Assembly (NCBI GenBank): GCA_905200945.1
Contig: CAJKMG010000021.1
Location: 1 to 39,195 of the forward strand
Origin: an uncultured Akkermansia sp.
GTDB taxonomy: Bacteria; Verrucomicrobiota; Verrucomicrobiia; Verrucomicrobiales; Akkermansiaceae
Length of the DNA stretch: 39,195 nucleotides
Direction: 5' to 3'
Of this stretch, positions 24,087 through 32,595 are shown piece after piece. Position 1 is the stretch's first letter. Each line of letters begins with the position of its first letter. A program made the position numbers and the translations under genes. The notes below the pieces were generated by a model. The model did no database searches. It had not been told where the DNA came from and saw only the letters and a program-made list of their open reading frames with translations.

Positions 24087-25503
24087 AGAACTCGACAATA
24101 CCCCTTCCCCCGCTGGAGACATTCCACAGGAAGCCCTCCCCAAGCCCCTCCCCGCGCCGGAAGAAACAGACGGGGAACAGCCGGCTGCCGCTCCGGAGGA
24201 ACATAGTGGAACCGCAACCCGGGAGGAGGAAGCAGAAACTCCCGTTCTGGAGCAGATTGATATCAATGAACTGCGGGAACGCCCCCTGAACGATCTCCAG
24301 GAAATGGCGGAAGGGCTGCCCATCCGTAACGCGGCTTCCCTCACCAAGTCCCAGCTGATTTTTGAATTGGGAAAACAGCTTCTGGCAAAAGGCCATGAAG
24401 TCGTGGTTTCCGGTGTCATGGAACAGGCCAAAGACAATTACGCCATGTTGAGGGATCCGGTTAAAAGCTTCCGAACCTCTCCGGATGATATTTACCTGGG
24501 CGGCAACCTTATCAAACCGCTGCATCTCCGCGTAGGCCAGCAGATCAAGGTCAGGCTGCGCAAATTGCGTCCTCATGACAAGTACCTTTCCGCATCCTCC
24601 GTCATCAGCGTGGAAGGCATCCCTGCGGAAGATTACCGGGCGCGCAGCGATTTTGAACGCCTCACCCCGCTTTTCCCCAAAGAACGCCTTCTTCTGGAAA
24701 ACAAGGGGGTCAATTCCGCCGCCATGCGCGTTCTGGATCTCATGACGCCCTTCGGTAAAGGGCAGCGCGGCCTGATTGTGGCTCCCCCACGCGGCGGGAA
24801 AACCGTCCTTCTGAAGACAATTGCCCGTTCCATCAGAGCCAATTACCCGGAAGTGGAACTGATTGTGCTGTTGCTGGATGAACGTCCCGAAGAAGTAACG
24901 GATTTTGAAGAAACCGTGGACGCCCCGGTATACGCCTCCACCTTTGACGAACCTTCCCGGCGCCATGCCCAGGTTTCCGACCTGGTTATCGAACGCGCCA
25001 AACGCCTGGTGGAAATGGGCAGAGACGTCGTCATCCTGCTGGATTCCCTCACCCGTCTGGCCCGCGGCTACAACGCCAACCAGACGGGAGGACGCATCAT
25101 GTCCGGCGGTCTGGGATCCAATGCGTTGGAAAAACCGCGCAAATTCTTTTCCGCGGCGCGTAATGTGGAGGAAGGAGGCAGCCTGACCATCATCGCCACA
25201 TGCCTGGTAGACACGGAATCAAGAATGGACGAAGTGATTTTTGAAGAATTCAAGGGAACGGGCAATCTGGAAATCCGCCTGGACCGGGAACTTTCCGAAC
25301 GGCGCATTTATCCGGCCATTTCCCTTTCCCAGAGCGGTACCCGTAATGACGACAGACTGTATAACGAACAGGAATTCGTCAAAATCATGCAATTGCGCCG
25401 CCAGCTCGCCATGAAACCGGGCTGGGAAGGCCTCCAGGCCCTCCTGCAAAACATCTCCAAGACACAGAATAACGCGGAACTTCTGTTGACGGGATTACGG
25501 TAA
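24079..25503 (+). CDS. rho: Transcription termination factor Rho
   Basis: A hexameric RNA-dependent ATPase that ends transcription. The 474-residue protein has an acidic, Pro/Glu-rich extension (about 1-70) before the Rho N-domain (PLNDLQEMAEGLPI), an RNA-binding OB fold, Walker A APPRGGKT, Walker B VVILLDSLTRLARGYN, and the Q/R-loop region (LGSNALEKPRKF, TCLVDTESRMDEV). I chose the ATG at 24079 (MTEELDN), which overlaps the coaE end by 8 bp; the upstream in-frame start at 24019 lies deeper in coaE and is less likely. Acidic or disordered N-terminal extensions are common outside Proteobacteria. Confidence 0.96.
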   Translation: MTEELDNTPSPAGDIPQEALPKPLPAPEETDGEQPAAAPEEHSGTATREEEAETPVLEQIDINELRERPLNDLQEMAEGLPIRNAASLTKSQLIFELGKQLLAKGHEVVVSGVMEQAKDNYAMLRDPVKSFRTSPDDIYLGGNLIKPLHLRVGQQIKVRLRKLRPHDKYLSASSVISVEGIPAEDYRARSDFERLTPLFPKERLLLENKGVNSAAMRVLDLMTPFGKGQRGLIVAPPRGGKTVLLKTIARSIRANYPEVELIVLLLDERPEEVTDFEETVDAPVYASTFDEPSRRHAQVSDLVIERAKRLVEMGRDVVILLDSLTRLARGYNANQTGGRIMSGGLGSNALEKPRKFFSAARNVEEGGSLTIIATCLVDTESRMDEVIFEEFKGTGNLEIRLDRELSERRIYPAISLSQSGTRNDDRLYNEQEFVKIMQLRRQLAMKPGWEGLQALLQNISKTQNNAELLLTGLR

Positions 25504-25528
25504 TTTTTTTGTCCGGCCTGTTTTTACC

Positions 25529-25565
25529 GCCCTCCGTTCCGCCCGCCGGAACGGAGGGCTTTTTT
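25529..25565 (+). terminator. Rho-independent terminator after rho
   Basis: A 12-bp GC-rich stem (25529-25540 with 25548-25559), 7-base loop, then TTTTTT. It lies 26 bp after the rho stop codon. Confidence 0.92.
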
Positions 25566-25665
25566 AAGGATATTTTCCGCTATTCCAAGATTCCACGGAG
25601 ACACCCGGATATCAGGATGAGAGGGAACCCCGCCCATGGGCATGGGGAAAGAAGGTTACCTTTAG

Positions 25666-27591
25666 TCACATGTCCAGCTTCACCCGGAAAATACGCATGG
25701 AGTTGCCCACTGCAAGCAGGCAGACGCCCACATCCGCCATCACGGCGGCCCACATCCCCGCCAGCCCCAGAATACCCAGCACCATGACCAGAATTTTGAC
25801 GCCCAAAATAAGAACGATGTTCTGCACAATGATGCGCTCTGTGGCTTGGGAAAGCACCAGCCCCTGCGGAACGGCCAAAGGGTCCCCTTTCATCACCACT
25901 ACATCAGCCGCCTGAAGAGCCGTATCGGATCCCACGCCGCCCATGGCAATGCCGATGTCGGCAGCAGCGAGGGAAGGGGCGTCATTCATACCGTCCCCCA
26001 CAAAGGCGAGCAACCCAGTTTCAGGTTTCAACCGGCGCACATGTTCCAGCTTGTCGGCAGGCATCAGCCCGCAGAATACCTCGTCCATCCCCAGTTCAAG
26101 CCCCACCTCTGCTCCGGAGGAAGAAGAATCCCCCGTCAGCATGACCAGGTTGGAAACGCCCAGTTCTCTCAATTTCCGCACTGCGTGCTCCGCTCCCGGC
26201 TTGACTCGGTCAGACAGGCGGAGGCATCCCAGAAAAATGCCGTCCAACGCTGCATAAACGGTCACGCCGCGGTCTTCTCCCGCCTCCATTCCTATGCCAT
26301 TCTCCTGAAGAAAGGCCCTTTTCCCCACCAGGACCAGTTTCCCTTCCACGCGGGTTGAAACGCCGCCGCCCGTTACCTCCACCAGTTCCGTCACGCGGTC
26401 TGGAAACAGAGTCCCTTTATATGCCTCCACAATGGAACGCCCCAGCGGGTGGGAGGCGGAAAGCTCCGCATGCGCCGCCCAGTACAGCAGTTCCTCCGGG
26501 GAAACGCCGTCACGGGGAAGCACTTCATCCACAGAAAAAACACCTTCCGTCAAAGTTCCGGTTTTGTCGAACACCACCGTCTTCACTTTCCGAAGGGCAT
26601 CCAGATAATTGCTCCCTTTCAGCAGAATTCCCTGCCTCGCCGCTCTCCCTATTCCGGCAAAAAAGCCCAGCGGAATGGATAGCACCAGCGCACAGGGGCA
26701 GGAAATCACCAGCAGAACCAGAGCACGGAACACCCCGTCCGCCCAGCTTCCGCCCGTCACAAAGGGGTAAAGCAAACATACCAGAACGGCCATGGAAATT
26801 ACCAGCGGCGTATAAATGCGGGAAAATGAGGACAGCCTCCCCTCCAGAGGGGATTTGCGGCCTGACGCAGCCTCCACCAGTTCCTGGACCCTCGCCAGAG
26901 CGGAATGCCGCCAGTCCCGCTCCGTACGCACTTCCAGCACCCCCTGCCCGTTGATGTACCCCGCCAGCACAGGGCTTCCGCTTCCGGCTTCCACCGGCAG
27001 GGACTCCCCGGTCATGGCGGAGGTATCCAGCACGGAACAGCCTCCCGTTACCATGCCGTCCAACGGAACGCGTTCGCCGGGACGCACTTCAATCAGGGAA
27101 CCGGGCAGGACCTCGGAAGGAGGAACGTCATCTACGGCACCGGCTTTTTTCACATGAACGGCCTCAGGCCTCAGATTCATCAGTTCGCTTACGGACCGGC
27201 GGGAACTGCCTACCGCACGTTCCTGAAGGTACTCTCCCACACGGTAGAACAGCATCACCCCCACCGCTTCGGAATAGTCTCCCAGGAACATTGCTCCCAG
27301 GGAAGCAATACTCATCAGAAAATTTTCATTTATGGCGCGGCCGTGCATCAGCCCCAGAAAGGCAGCCTTCAGCACATCCCAGCCTATCAGCAGGTAGGCG
27401 CCCACATAGGCGGCCATACCGGCCCGGGAATCGCCGCCCGCCGCCAGAGCGCTGATGAACAGGGCTATTCCCAGCACGGCGGGAACAGGCCCGATAGCGT
27501 CGCCAGAACAGCAACGGCTTCCAGAACAGCAGCTTCCGGAACAACAGGAAGCTTCTTCCGGAAAATGTTCATGGGGATGATCCGTACTCAT
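25666..27591 (-). CDS. P1B-type heavy-metal ATPase, Zn/Cd/Pb-exporter type
   Basis: A 641-residue membrane pump. Motifs: TGES at 194-197, membrane metal site CPC at 298-300 (VISCPCALVLS), phosphorylation loop DKTGT at 342-346, HP locus 381-382 and hinge GDGMNDAPS near 540. The last two helices carry Lys (GVKILVMVLG) and Asp (VMADVGVCLLAVGNSMR), the pair that marks ZntA/CadA-type (P1B-2) pumps. There is no ferredoxin-like HMA domain; instead residues 16-28 hold three CC pairs in CCSGS repeats after a His-rich start. It is separated from the upstream ROK gene by 69 bp containing a TTAG-N6-CTAA box that overlaps a possible -10, so it probably has its own metal-controlled promoter. Confidence 0.93.
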   Translation of the reverse strand: MSTDHPHEHFPEEASCCSGSCCSGSRCCSGDAIGPVPAVLGIALFISALAAGGDSRAGMAAYVGAYLLIGWDVLKAAFLGLMHGRAINENFLMSIASLGAMFLGDYSEAVGVMLFYRVGEYLQERAVGSSRRSVSELMNLRPEAVHVKKAGAVDDVPPSEVLPGSLIEVRPGERVPLDGMVTGGCSVLDTSAMTGESLPVEAGSGSPVLAGYINGQGVLEVRTERDWRHSALARVQELVEAASGRKSPLEGRLSSFSRIYTPLVISMAVLVCLLYPFVTGGSWADGVFRALVLLVISCPCALVLSIPLGFFAGIGRAARQGILLKGSNYLDALRKVKTVVFDKTGTLTEGVFSVDEVLPRDGVSPEELLYWAAHAELSASHPLGRSIVEAYKGTLFPDRVTELVEVTGGGVSTRVEGKLVLVGKRAFLQENGIGMEAGEDRGVTVYAALDGIFLGCLRLSDRVKPGAEHAVRKLRELGVSNLVMLTGDSSSSGAEVGLELGMDEVFCGLMPADKLEHVRRLKPETGLLAFVGDGMNDAPSLAAADIGIAMGGVGSDTALQAADVVVMKGDPLAVPQGLVLSQATERIIVQNIVLILGVKILVMVLGILGLAGMWAAVMADVGVCLLAVGNSMRIFRVKLDM

Positions 27592-27639
27592 GGCCTGTTC
27601 CGCTTGTACGCCTGCCGCTCCGGCATGGCAAGCCCTATA

Positions 27640-27653
27640 TTAGACCAATCTAA
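27640..27653 (-). promoter_or_regulatory. Metal-regulator box 1 (TTAG-N6-CTAA)
   Basis: The palindrome TTAG-ACCAAT-CTAA, 49 bp upstream of the P1B ATPase start and overlapping a TAATAT that could be the -10 on the minus strand. Half-unit of the DtxR/IdeR-type operator. See boxes 2-4. Confidence 0.6.
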
Positions 27654-27660
27654 CAAAAAT

Positions 27661-28647
27661 CTATATTGATTTCTGATTCTTAAACCGTTCCAAAATTCCC
27701 AGCCCCATAAATTCGTCCATCGCCATGGCTCCCGCCCCCAGCAGCCCCGCCTCCGCTCCAAACTTGGCCGGCAGAATTTTCAAATCCTCCATGAGAAGAG
27801 GGAACAACTGTTTCCTGAGGTTCTCCAGCAATGGCTTCATCAACAAGTCCCCGGCCTTGGCCACGCCGCCCCCGATGATGAAGGCGTCCGGCACCAGCGT
27901 ATACATCAGGTTCATGATCAGGCAGCCCAGCATTTCCGCCGTGTCCTCCCACAATTGGAGGGCTATAGGACATCCGGACCGGGCAGCCTCGTCCAGATGC
28001 CTGGGCGTGCATTCATCCACAGTCTTGACGATTCCCGCCCCGGCATACCGTTTAACCGCCTCCGCCGCCAATTCGTTGTTGCCGATGTATTCCTCAATGG
28101 CTCCGCGGCTGCCGAACGGTCCCGTTTTTCCCTGGTAATGAATGCTGGTCTGGCCCAGTTCCGCAGCGGAAAGCCGCCTTCCCCGCAGCATGCGGTCATG
28201 CACCACGATTCCCCCGCCTATCCCCGTTCCCATCGTCAGGCACACCAGGCTGGACATGCCGCGCCCGGCGCCCAGCTTCCATTCCGCGTAAGCCATGCAG
28301 TTGGCGTCATTATCCAGCACGACGGGGAGACCCAGGGCCTGCTCCATCATTTCTTTCACCGGAATTTCCCGATCCCAGACCCTCACATTGGTAAGCTGGT
28401 GAAGCACTCCCCGCTGGTAATCACACCATCCCGGCATTCCCATGCCCATCACGCAGGCGGTGGGAAATTGCCCACGCAGGGTACGGGCTGCCGCAATCAT
28501 GGCGTCAATGATTGCCTGCGGGCTTTCGAACATGGTGGTAGGGATGCGGTCGGCCGTCGCCAGAATACGCTCCCCCGCCGTTACGCCCATTTTGATGCTC
28601 GTGCCGCCGAAGTCAACGGCCAAGGCACAGGGTTCTGAAAAGCTCAT
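27661..28647 (-). CDS. ROK-family sugar kinase (glucokinase-like)
   Basis: A 328-residue cytoplasmic kinase. ATP site DFGGTSIKMG at 12-21, catalytic Asp in LDNDANCMAYAEW, and TMGTGIGGGIV. ROK proteins normally have a zinc site CxCGxxGCxE next to the catalytic region. Here the corresponding stretch reads GKTGPFGSRGAIEEYIG, with all cysteines gone and Gln where the preceding His is expected. This resembles zinc-free ROK branches and leaves the sugar specificity open (glucose, N-acetylglucosamine or mannose-type hexoses, which fits a mucin degrader). It stands 69 bp upstream of the metal ATPase on the same strand, but the two seem functionally unrelated. Confidence 0.85.
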   Translation of the reverse strand: MSFSEPCALAVDFGGTSIKMGVTAGERILATADRIPTTMFESPQAIIDAMIAAARTLRGQFPTACVMGMGMPGWCDYQRGVLHQLTNVRVWDREIPVKEMMEQALGLPVVLDNDANCMAYAEWKLGAGRGMSSLVCLTMGTGIGGGIVVHDRMLRGRRLSAAELGQTSIHYQGKTGPFGSRGAIEEYIGNNELAAEAVKRYAGAGIVKTVDECTPRHLDEAARSGCPIALQLWEDTAEMLGCLIMNLMYTLVPDAFIIGGGVAKAGDLLMKPLLENLRKQLFPLLMEDLKILPAKFGAEAGLLGAGAMAMDEFMGLGILERFKNQKSI

Positions 28648-28791
28648 AGTCCATACTTATGCCACCCATTCTCCGGAATCAACGTAAAAACGCATTCATC
28701 CCCACCCCTTTCCGCGGCATGGCGTGCTTACCGTATAAAATACAATAAGAATCTTCCAGAAAGAGCTTGCCAGAACCGCGCCGCCCGGTCC

Positions 28792-29337
28792 ATGATAACC
28801 TCCGTAATGATGGAAATGCCCGGTTCGGACGAATGGTTCATGCGCCAAGCCATGAAAGAATCCAGAAAGGCCCTCGTGAAAGGGGAGGTGCCTGTTGGAG
28901 CCATTGTGGTGAAGGACGGCCGCGTGATCGGCCGGGGCTGGAACCAGGTGGAGACGCTCAAGGATGCTACGGCCCATGCGGAGATGATTGCCCTGACGGC
29001 GGCACAGGAAGCTTTGGGCGACTGGCGGCTGGAAGGATGCACCCTGTATGTCACCAAGGAACCGTGCCCCATGTGCGCAGGAGCTATCGTCCACTGCCGT
29101 CCGGACCGCGTCGTTTTCGGCTGTCCGGATGCAAAAACCGGGGCTGCGGGAGGCTGGATCAATCTGCTGGATTCCAATCCGCCCCTGAACCACAAGTGCG
29201 AGGTTCGCCCCGGCGTACTGGGAGACGAGTGCCTGCTCCATCTCCAGGAGTTTTTCCGTGCGGCGCGTCTGGCGGCAAAAGAACGGAAAAAATTGTCTGC
29301 GCGTCTTTCTTCCCCTCCGGATGAAAACGGGGAATGA
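28792..29337 (+). CDS. tadA: tRNA adenosine(34) deaminase
   Basis: Converts A34 to inosine in tRNA-Arg(ACG), allowing wobble reading. The 181-residue protein has the zinc deaminase signature HAE (62-64) and PCPMCAG (C92, C95), plus VPVGAIVV and the C-terminal DECLLHLQEFFRA helix typical of TadA. It has a short basic tail. A start at 28792 is chosen; ATGs at 28807 and 28813 are also possible. It overlaps lipA by ATGA, so the two are coupled. Confidence 0.93.
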   Translation: MITSVMMEMPGSDEWFMRQAMKESRKALVKGEVPVGAIVVKDGRVIGRGWNQVETLKDATAHAEMIALTAAQEALGDWRLEGCTLYVTKEPCPMCAGAIVHCRPDRVVFGCPDAKTGAAGGWINLLDSNPPLNHKCEVRPGVLGDECLLHLQEFFRAARLAAKERKKLSARLSSPPDENGE

Positions 29338-30338
29338 AGTCCGGAATAAAACACTTTGCATTTGCCAAAGCAGCAGAGTCACGGCAAGCTAGCGGGACTA
29401 TGGAACGCCGGAACGACAATGAGACTGCGGAAGGAACGGAACGCAAACCGTCGTGGATCAAGGTTCGTCTGCCCAACGGCCGGGAATTCTGGGACGTCAA
29501 GCAGCTTGTGGAAGGCAAAAACCTCTTCACCGTCTGTGAAGAAGCACACTGCCCCAACCGTTATGAATGTTGGAACCTGGGTACGGCCACATTCATGATT
29601 GCCGGAGAACGGTGCACGCGCGCCTGCGGGTTCTGCGCCACCCGCACGGCCAAGCCCGGCCCGCTGGATCCGGAAGAACCGCAGCACGTGGCGGAAGCCG
29701 TCGTGCACATGAAGCTGCGCCACGCCGTGATTACCATGGTCACCCGGGATGATTTGCCGGACGGAGCCGCCGCGCATTTCGCCCAGGTGATTCGGGCCGT
29801 CAGAAAAGCCAGCCCTTCCACGATCATTGAAGTGCTTGCCTCGGACTTGAATGAAAAGCCCTCCTCCATCCAGACGCTGATGGCGGCCCGTCCGCATATT
29901 TTCGGACATAATCTGGAAACGGTGGAACGCCTCACGCCCATCGTCCGCTTCCGCGCCCAGTACCGGCGTTCCCTGCGCGTTCTCCGGATGGCGCTGGAAT
30001 GCGTGAACGGCAAGGTGTCCACCAAAAGCGGCATCATGCTGGGCCTGGGAGAAACGGAAGACGAGCTTTTCCGCTCCATGGACGATTTGCTGGAACACGG
30101 CGTCACGGTCCTGACGTTGGGACAATACCTGCGCCCCTCCCGCAACCACCTGCCGGTGGTCAAATACGTCCATCCGGATGATTTCGCCCGGTATGAGGAA
30201 GTTGCGCGCTCCAAAGGCTTCAGGCACGTGGCATCCGGACCGTTGGTCCGCAGCTCCTACCACGCCGCCAATTTCACCCCGGAAGCGGAGGTCCTGGAAG
30301 CCATTAACGAAGACCTGAGAAAGGCCGGTGAACTTTAG
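29334..30338 (+). CDS. lipA: Lipoyl synthase
   Basis: A radical SAM enzyme that inserts two sulfurs into octanoyl groups on lipoyl domains. The auxiliary cluster Cys pattern is C68-x4-C73-x5-C79 (CEEAHCPNRYEC), the radical SAM motif is C94-x3-C98-x2-C101 (CTRACGFC), and the C-terminal RSSY serine ligand is in VRSSYHA. The 334-residue length includes an N-terminal stretch of ~40 residues with low similarity; a second start at 29400 is possible, but the ATGA overlap with tadA favours 29334. Confidence 0.95.
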   Translation: MKSGIKHFAFAKAAESRQASGTMERRNDNETAEGTERKPSWIKVRLPNGREFWDVKQLVEGKNLFTVCEEAHCPNRYECWNLGTATFMIAGERCTRACGFCATRTAKPGPLDPEEPQHVAEAVVHMKLRHAVITMVTRDDLPDGAAAHFAQVIRAVRKASPSTIIEVLASDLNEKPSSIQTLMAARPHIFGHNLETVERLTPIVRFRAQYRRSLRVLRMALECVNGKVSTKSGIMLGLGETEDELFRSMDDLLEHGVTVLTLGQYLRPSRNHLPVVKYVHPDDFARYEEVARSKGFRHVASGPLVRSSYHAANFTPEAEVLEAINEDLRKAGEL

Positions 30339-30404
30339 AATAAATCTTGATTTTTTATCCTTCCCCTTTTACCATCCGGGCAATTCCACGTCATTGAGAA
30401 TCTC

Positions 30405-31784
30405 ATGAGCAACATACGTTCCTTCATCAAGGCAGGAGCCATTCTGGGCGGTACGGTCATCGTGACGGCGGCTGTCGCCCCCCTGTTCCTGCCGAATCAG
30501 AATGTCAAGCCACTGACGTCCGCCCAGGCGGCGGAAATCACCGCACAGACCATGAACGCCAAGTGTGCGGACTGCCACAGGCCCGGCACCCGCATTTCCG
30601 AACTGGTCAATACTCTTTCCGGAGGCCTGCTGGCGCGCCACATCAGGGACGGGCAGCGCAGCTACAATATGGAAGAACCTCCCACCGCCGTCACCCTCTC
30701 CAAGCTGGAACATGTGCTTCAAATCAATTCCATGCCTCCCACTTCCTACACCATGGTGCACTGGGGCAGCACGCTCACTCTGCGGGAGAAAGATGCCATG
30801 CTCCAGTGGATCAAGGATGAGCGTCTGAAAATCTTCGGCGACATGGTAGGAGAGGAATACGCCCTTTCCCCTCTTGCCCCCATTCCGGACGCCCTCCCCA
30901 CTGATCCGGCCAAAGTGGCCTTGGGCTACAAGCTTTTTCATGACGTGCGCCTTTCCACGGACAATACCGTTTCCTGTGCTTCCTGCCATTCCCTGGAAAA
31001 AGCCGGGACGGACAACCTGCCCACTTCCACCGGGGTCCGTGGCCAGAAAGGCGGCATCAACGCCCCCACCGTCTTCAATGCCGCTTTCCATACCAAGCAG
31101 TTTTGGGACGGACGCGCCGCCAACCTCCAGGAACAGGCCGGCGGCCCGCCCCTGAATCCGGTAGAAATGGGCTACGAACATCCGGATGACTGGAAGAAAA
31201 TCGCTGCCAAACTGGACCAGGACACCGCTTTTGCCGCAGAATTCAAAAAGGTTTATCCCCAGGGATTCACCGGTGAAACCATCACGAATGCCATCGCGGA
31301 ATATGAAAAGACTCTTATCACGCCGAACAGTCCGTTTGACCGCTACCTGAAAGGGGATGAAAACGCCATCAGCGAAAACGCCAAAAAAGGTTACAAGCTT
31401 TTCCTGAAGCTTGGTTGCCAGACTTGCCACACCGGCCCCGCCATGGGAGGTCAGTCTTTTGAATACGCCGACCTCAAAGGCGATTTCTTTGGCGGCCGGG
31501 CCAAGACCAATGACGATAACGGCCTGATGAATTTCTCTAAAAAGGAATCAGACAGGCACCGGTTCCGTGTTCCAACCCTCCGCAACGTGGAACTCACTTG
31601 GCCGTACATGCATGACGCCTCCGCACAAACGCTGGAGGAAGCCATTACGAAAATGTACCATTACCAGCTCGGTTACGATAAACTGGACAAGAAGGAGGTA
31701 AGACTTCTGGTGGCTTTCCTGAAGACGCTTACCGGAGAATACAACGGCAAACCCGTCCAGGGCGAAGTTTGCCCTGCCTCCTGA
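30405..31784 (+). CDS. Tri-haem cytochrome c peroxidase
   Basis: A periplasmic peroxidase reducing H2O2 with electrons from c-type cytochromes. The 459-residue protein has a membrane anchor or signal (about 9-30), then three CxxCH haem sites: C54-A-D-C57-H58, C191-A-S-C194-H195 and C338-Q-T-C341-H342. The last two form the usual CcpA/MauG-like diheme core (segments FWDGRAANL and FRVPTLRNVELTWPYMHD). The first lies in an N-terminal haem-binding domain, as in tri-haem relatives of quinol-linked peroxidases such as YhjA, which feed electrons from the quinol pool. It precedes the feo operon and ends at its own terminator. Confidence 0.93.
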   Translation: MSNIRSFIKAGAILGGTVIVTAAVAPLFLPNQNVKPLTSAQAAEITAQTMNAKCADCHRPGTRISELVNTLSGGLLARHIRDGQRSYNMEEPPTAVTLSKLEHVLQINSMPPTSYTMVHWGSTLTLREKDAMLQWIKDERLKIFGDMVGEEYALSPLAPIPDALPTDPAKVALGYKLFHDVRLSTDNTVSCASCHSLEKAGTDNLPTSTGVRGQKGGINAPTVFNAAFHTKQFWDGRAANLQEQAGGPPLNPVEMGYEHPDDWKKIAAKLDQDTAFAAEFKKVYPQGFTGETITNAIAEYEKTLITPNSPFDRYLKGDENAISENAKKGYKLFLKLGCQTCHTGPAMGGQSFEYADLKGDFFGGRAKTNDDNGLMNFSKKESDRHRFRVPTLRNVELTWPYMHDASAQTLEEAITKMYHYQLGYDKLDKKEVRLLVAFLKTLTGEYNGKPVQGEVCPAS

Positions 31785-31807
31785 ATCTGAAGAAAAGTTC
31801 TTTTTCC

Positions 31808-31845
31808 AGCCGCGCCAATGAACATTCATTGGCGCGGCTTTTTTC
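31808..31845 (+). terminator. Terminator after the cytochrome c peroxidase gene
   Basis: A nearly perfect stem (31808-31822 with 31825-31839, the inner pairs forming the loop in practice), GC-rich, followed by TTTTTT. 24 bp after the stop codon. Confidence 0.92.
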
Positions 31846-31910
31846 ATTCCCTTCCAGACCCTACGGCAGGTACTTCCGGGAAATTTCCGTCTTCTCCCCG
31901 CTCACCATAC

Positions 31911-31924
31911 TTAGATTAAACTAA
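31911..31924 (+). promoter_or_regulatory. Metal-regulator box 2 (TTAG-N6-CTAA) of the feo operon
   Basis: The palindrome TTAG-ATTAAA-CTAA, 121 bp upstream of the first feoA start. A possible promoter (TTCACA, 16 bp, TATATT at 31936-31963) follows 12 bp downstream. feo is the classic target of ferrous-iron sensors, which strengthens the reading of the box as an iron/manganese-type operator. Confidence 0.65.
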
Positions 31925-31992
31925 TACATAAGCAATTCACATTAAGCAGATTTCATATATATTAAAAAATATAACCGAATAATATCATTGAC

Positions 31993-32007
31993 TTATCAGT
32001 TTGATAA
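31993..32007 (+). promoter_or_regulatory. Second palindrome upstream of feoA
   Basis: TTATCA-GTT-TGATAA, 6-bp perfect arms around 3 bases, 38 bp before the feoA start. It could be an operator for a second regulator or an mRNA leader structure. No regulator is assigned. Confidence 0.35.
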
Positions 32008-32044
32008 AACTAACTTCTTCCCGGACTTGATTCATACACGCACC

Positions 32045-32257
32045 ATGCCACTCTCCATGCTCAACATCGGCGATATTCGCCAAGTCAACAAAATCCACGG
32101 CAGGGATGAAATCCGGCGTTTTCTGGAAAGCCTGGGCTTCGTTGCCGGGAGCACGGTTTCCATCGTTTCCGAAAACGGCGGCAATTTCATTGTCAACGTC
32201 AAAGGAGCCAGAATTGCGCTCAGCAAGGCGCTTGCCAGCAAAATATTCGTTGCCTGA
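32045..32257 (+). CDS. feoA: FeoA-domain protein 1
   Basis: A 70-residue SH3-like cytoplasmic protein starting MPLSMLNIGDIRQVNKIHG and ending IALSKALASKIFVA, the FeoA pattern (LGFVAGSTVSIVSE, then GxxIALSxxxAxKI). FeoA is thought to modulate the FeoB G domain. The ATG at 32045 fits the family; an upstream ATG at 31988 would cross the palindrome at 31993. It is first of feoA-feoA-feoB, 31 bp before the second feoA. Confidence 0.9.
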   Translation: MPLSMLNIGDIRQVNKIHGRDEIRRFLESLGFVAGSTVSIVSENGGNFIVNVKGARIALSKALASKIFVA

Positions 32258-32288
32258 GCTCTTCTATCCAACAATCAACCATTATTCT

Positions 32289-32519
32289 ATGACCAAACAT
32301 CGTACATTAAGAGATGCCCTCATCGGGGAAACCGTCACCGTCGGGAAACTGACGGGGGAAGGCCCGGTCAGAAGGCGCATCATGGACATGGGGGTTACCA
32401 AGGGAACGCAGATATTCATCCGCAAAGTCGCTCCTCTGGGAGATCCCATTGAAGTTACCGTCCGCGGGTACGAACTCTCCATTCGCAAATCGGAAGCAGA
32501 GAATATCCATATCCATTGA
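32289..32519 (+). CDS. feoA: FeoA-domain protein 2
   Basis: A 76-residue FeoA protein (LRDALIGETVTVGKLTGEG, MDMGVTKGTQIFIRKVAPLGDP, YELSIRKSEAENIHI). The LGDPIEVxVRGYELSIRKxEA segment is the classic FeoA C-terminal half. It differs clearly from FeoA 1, so the pair is an old duplication or two specialised adaptors for FeoB. The upstream open frame back to 32106 is not used. Confidence 0.93.
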   Translation: MTKHRTLRDALIGETVTVGKLTGEGPVRRRIMDMGVTKGTQIFIRKVAPLGDPIEVTVRGYELSIRKSEAENIHIH

Positions 32520-32595
32520 TTCCGCCTTTATTACCGCACGTTTCCTGACTTTACAGCAAGACAGGCACCCATATATCAAGACAAGGAAACCATTC

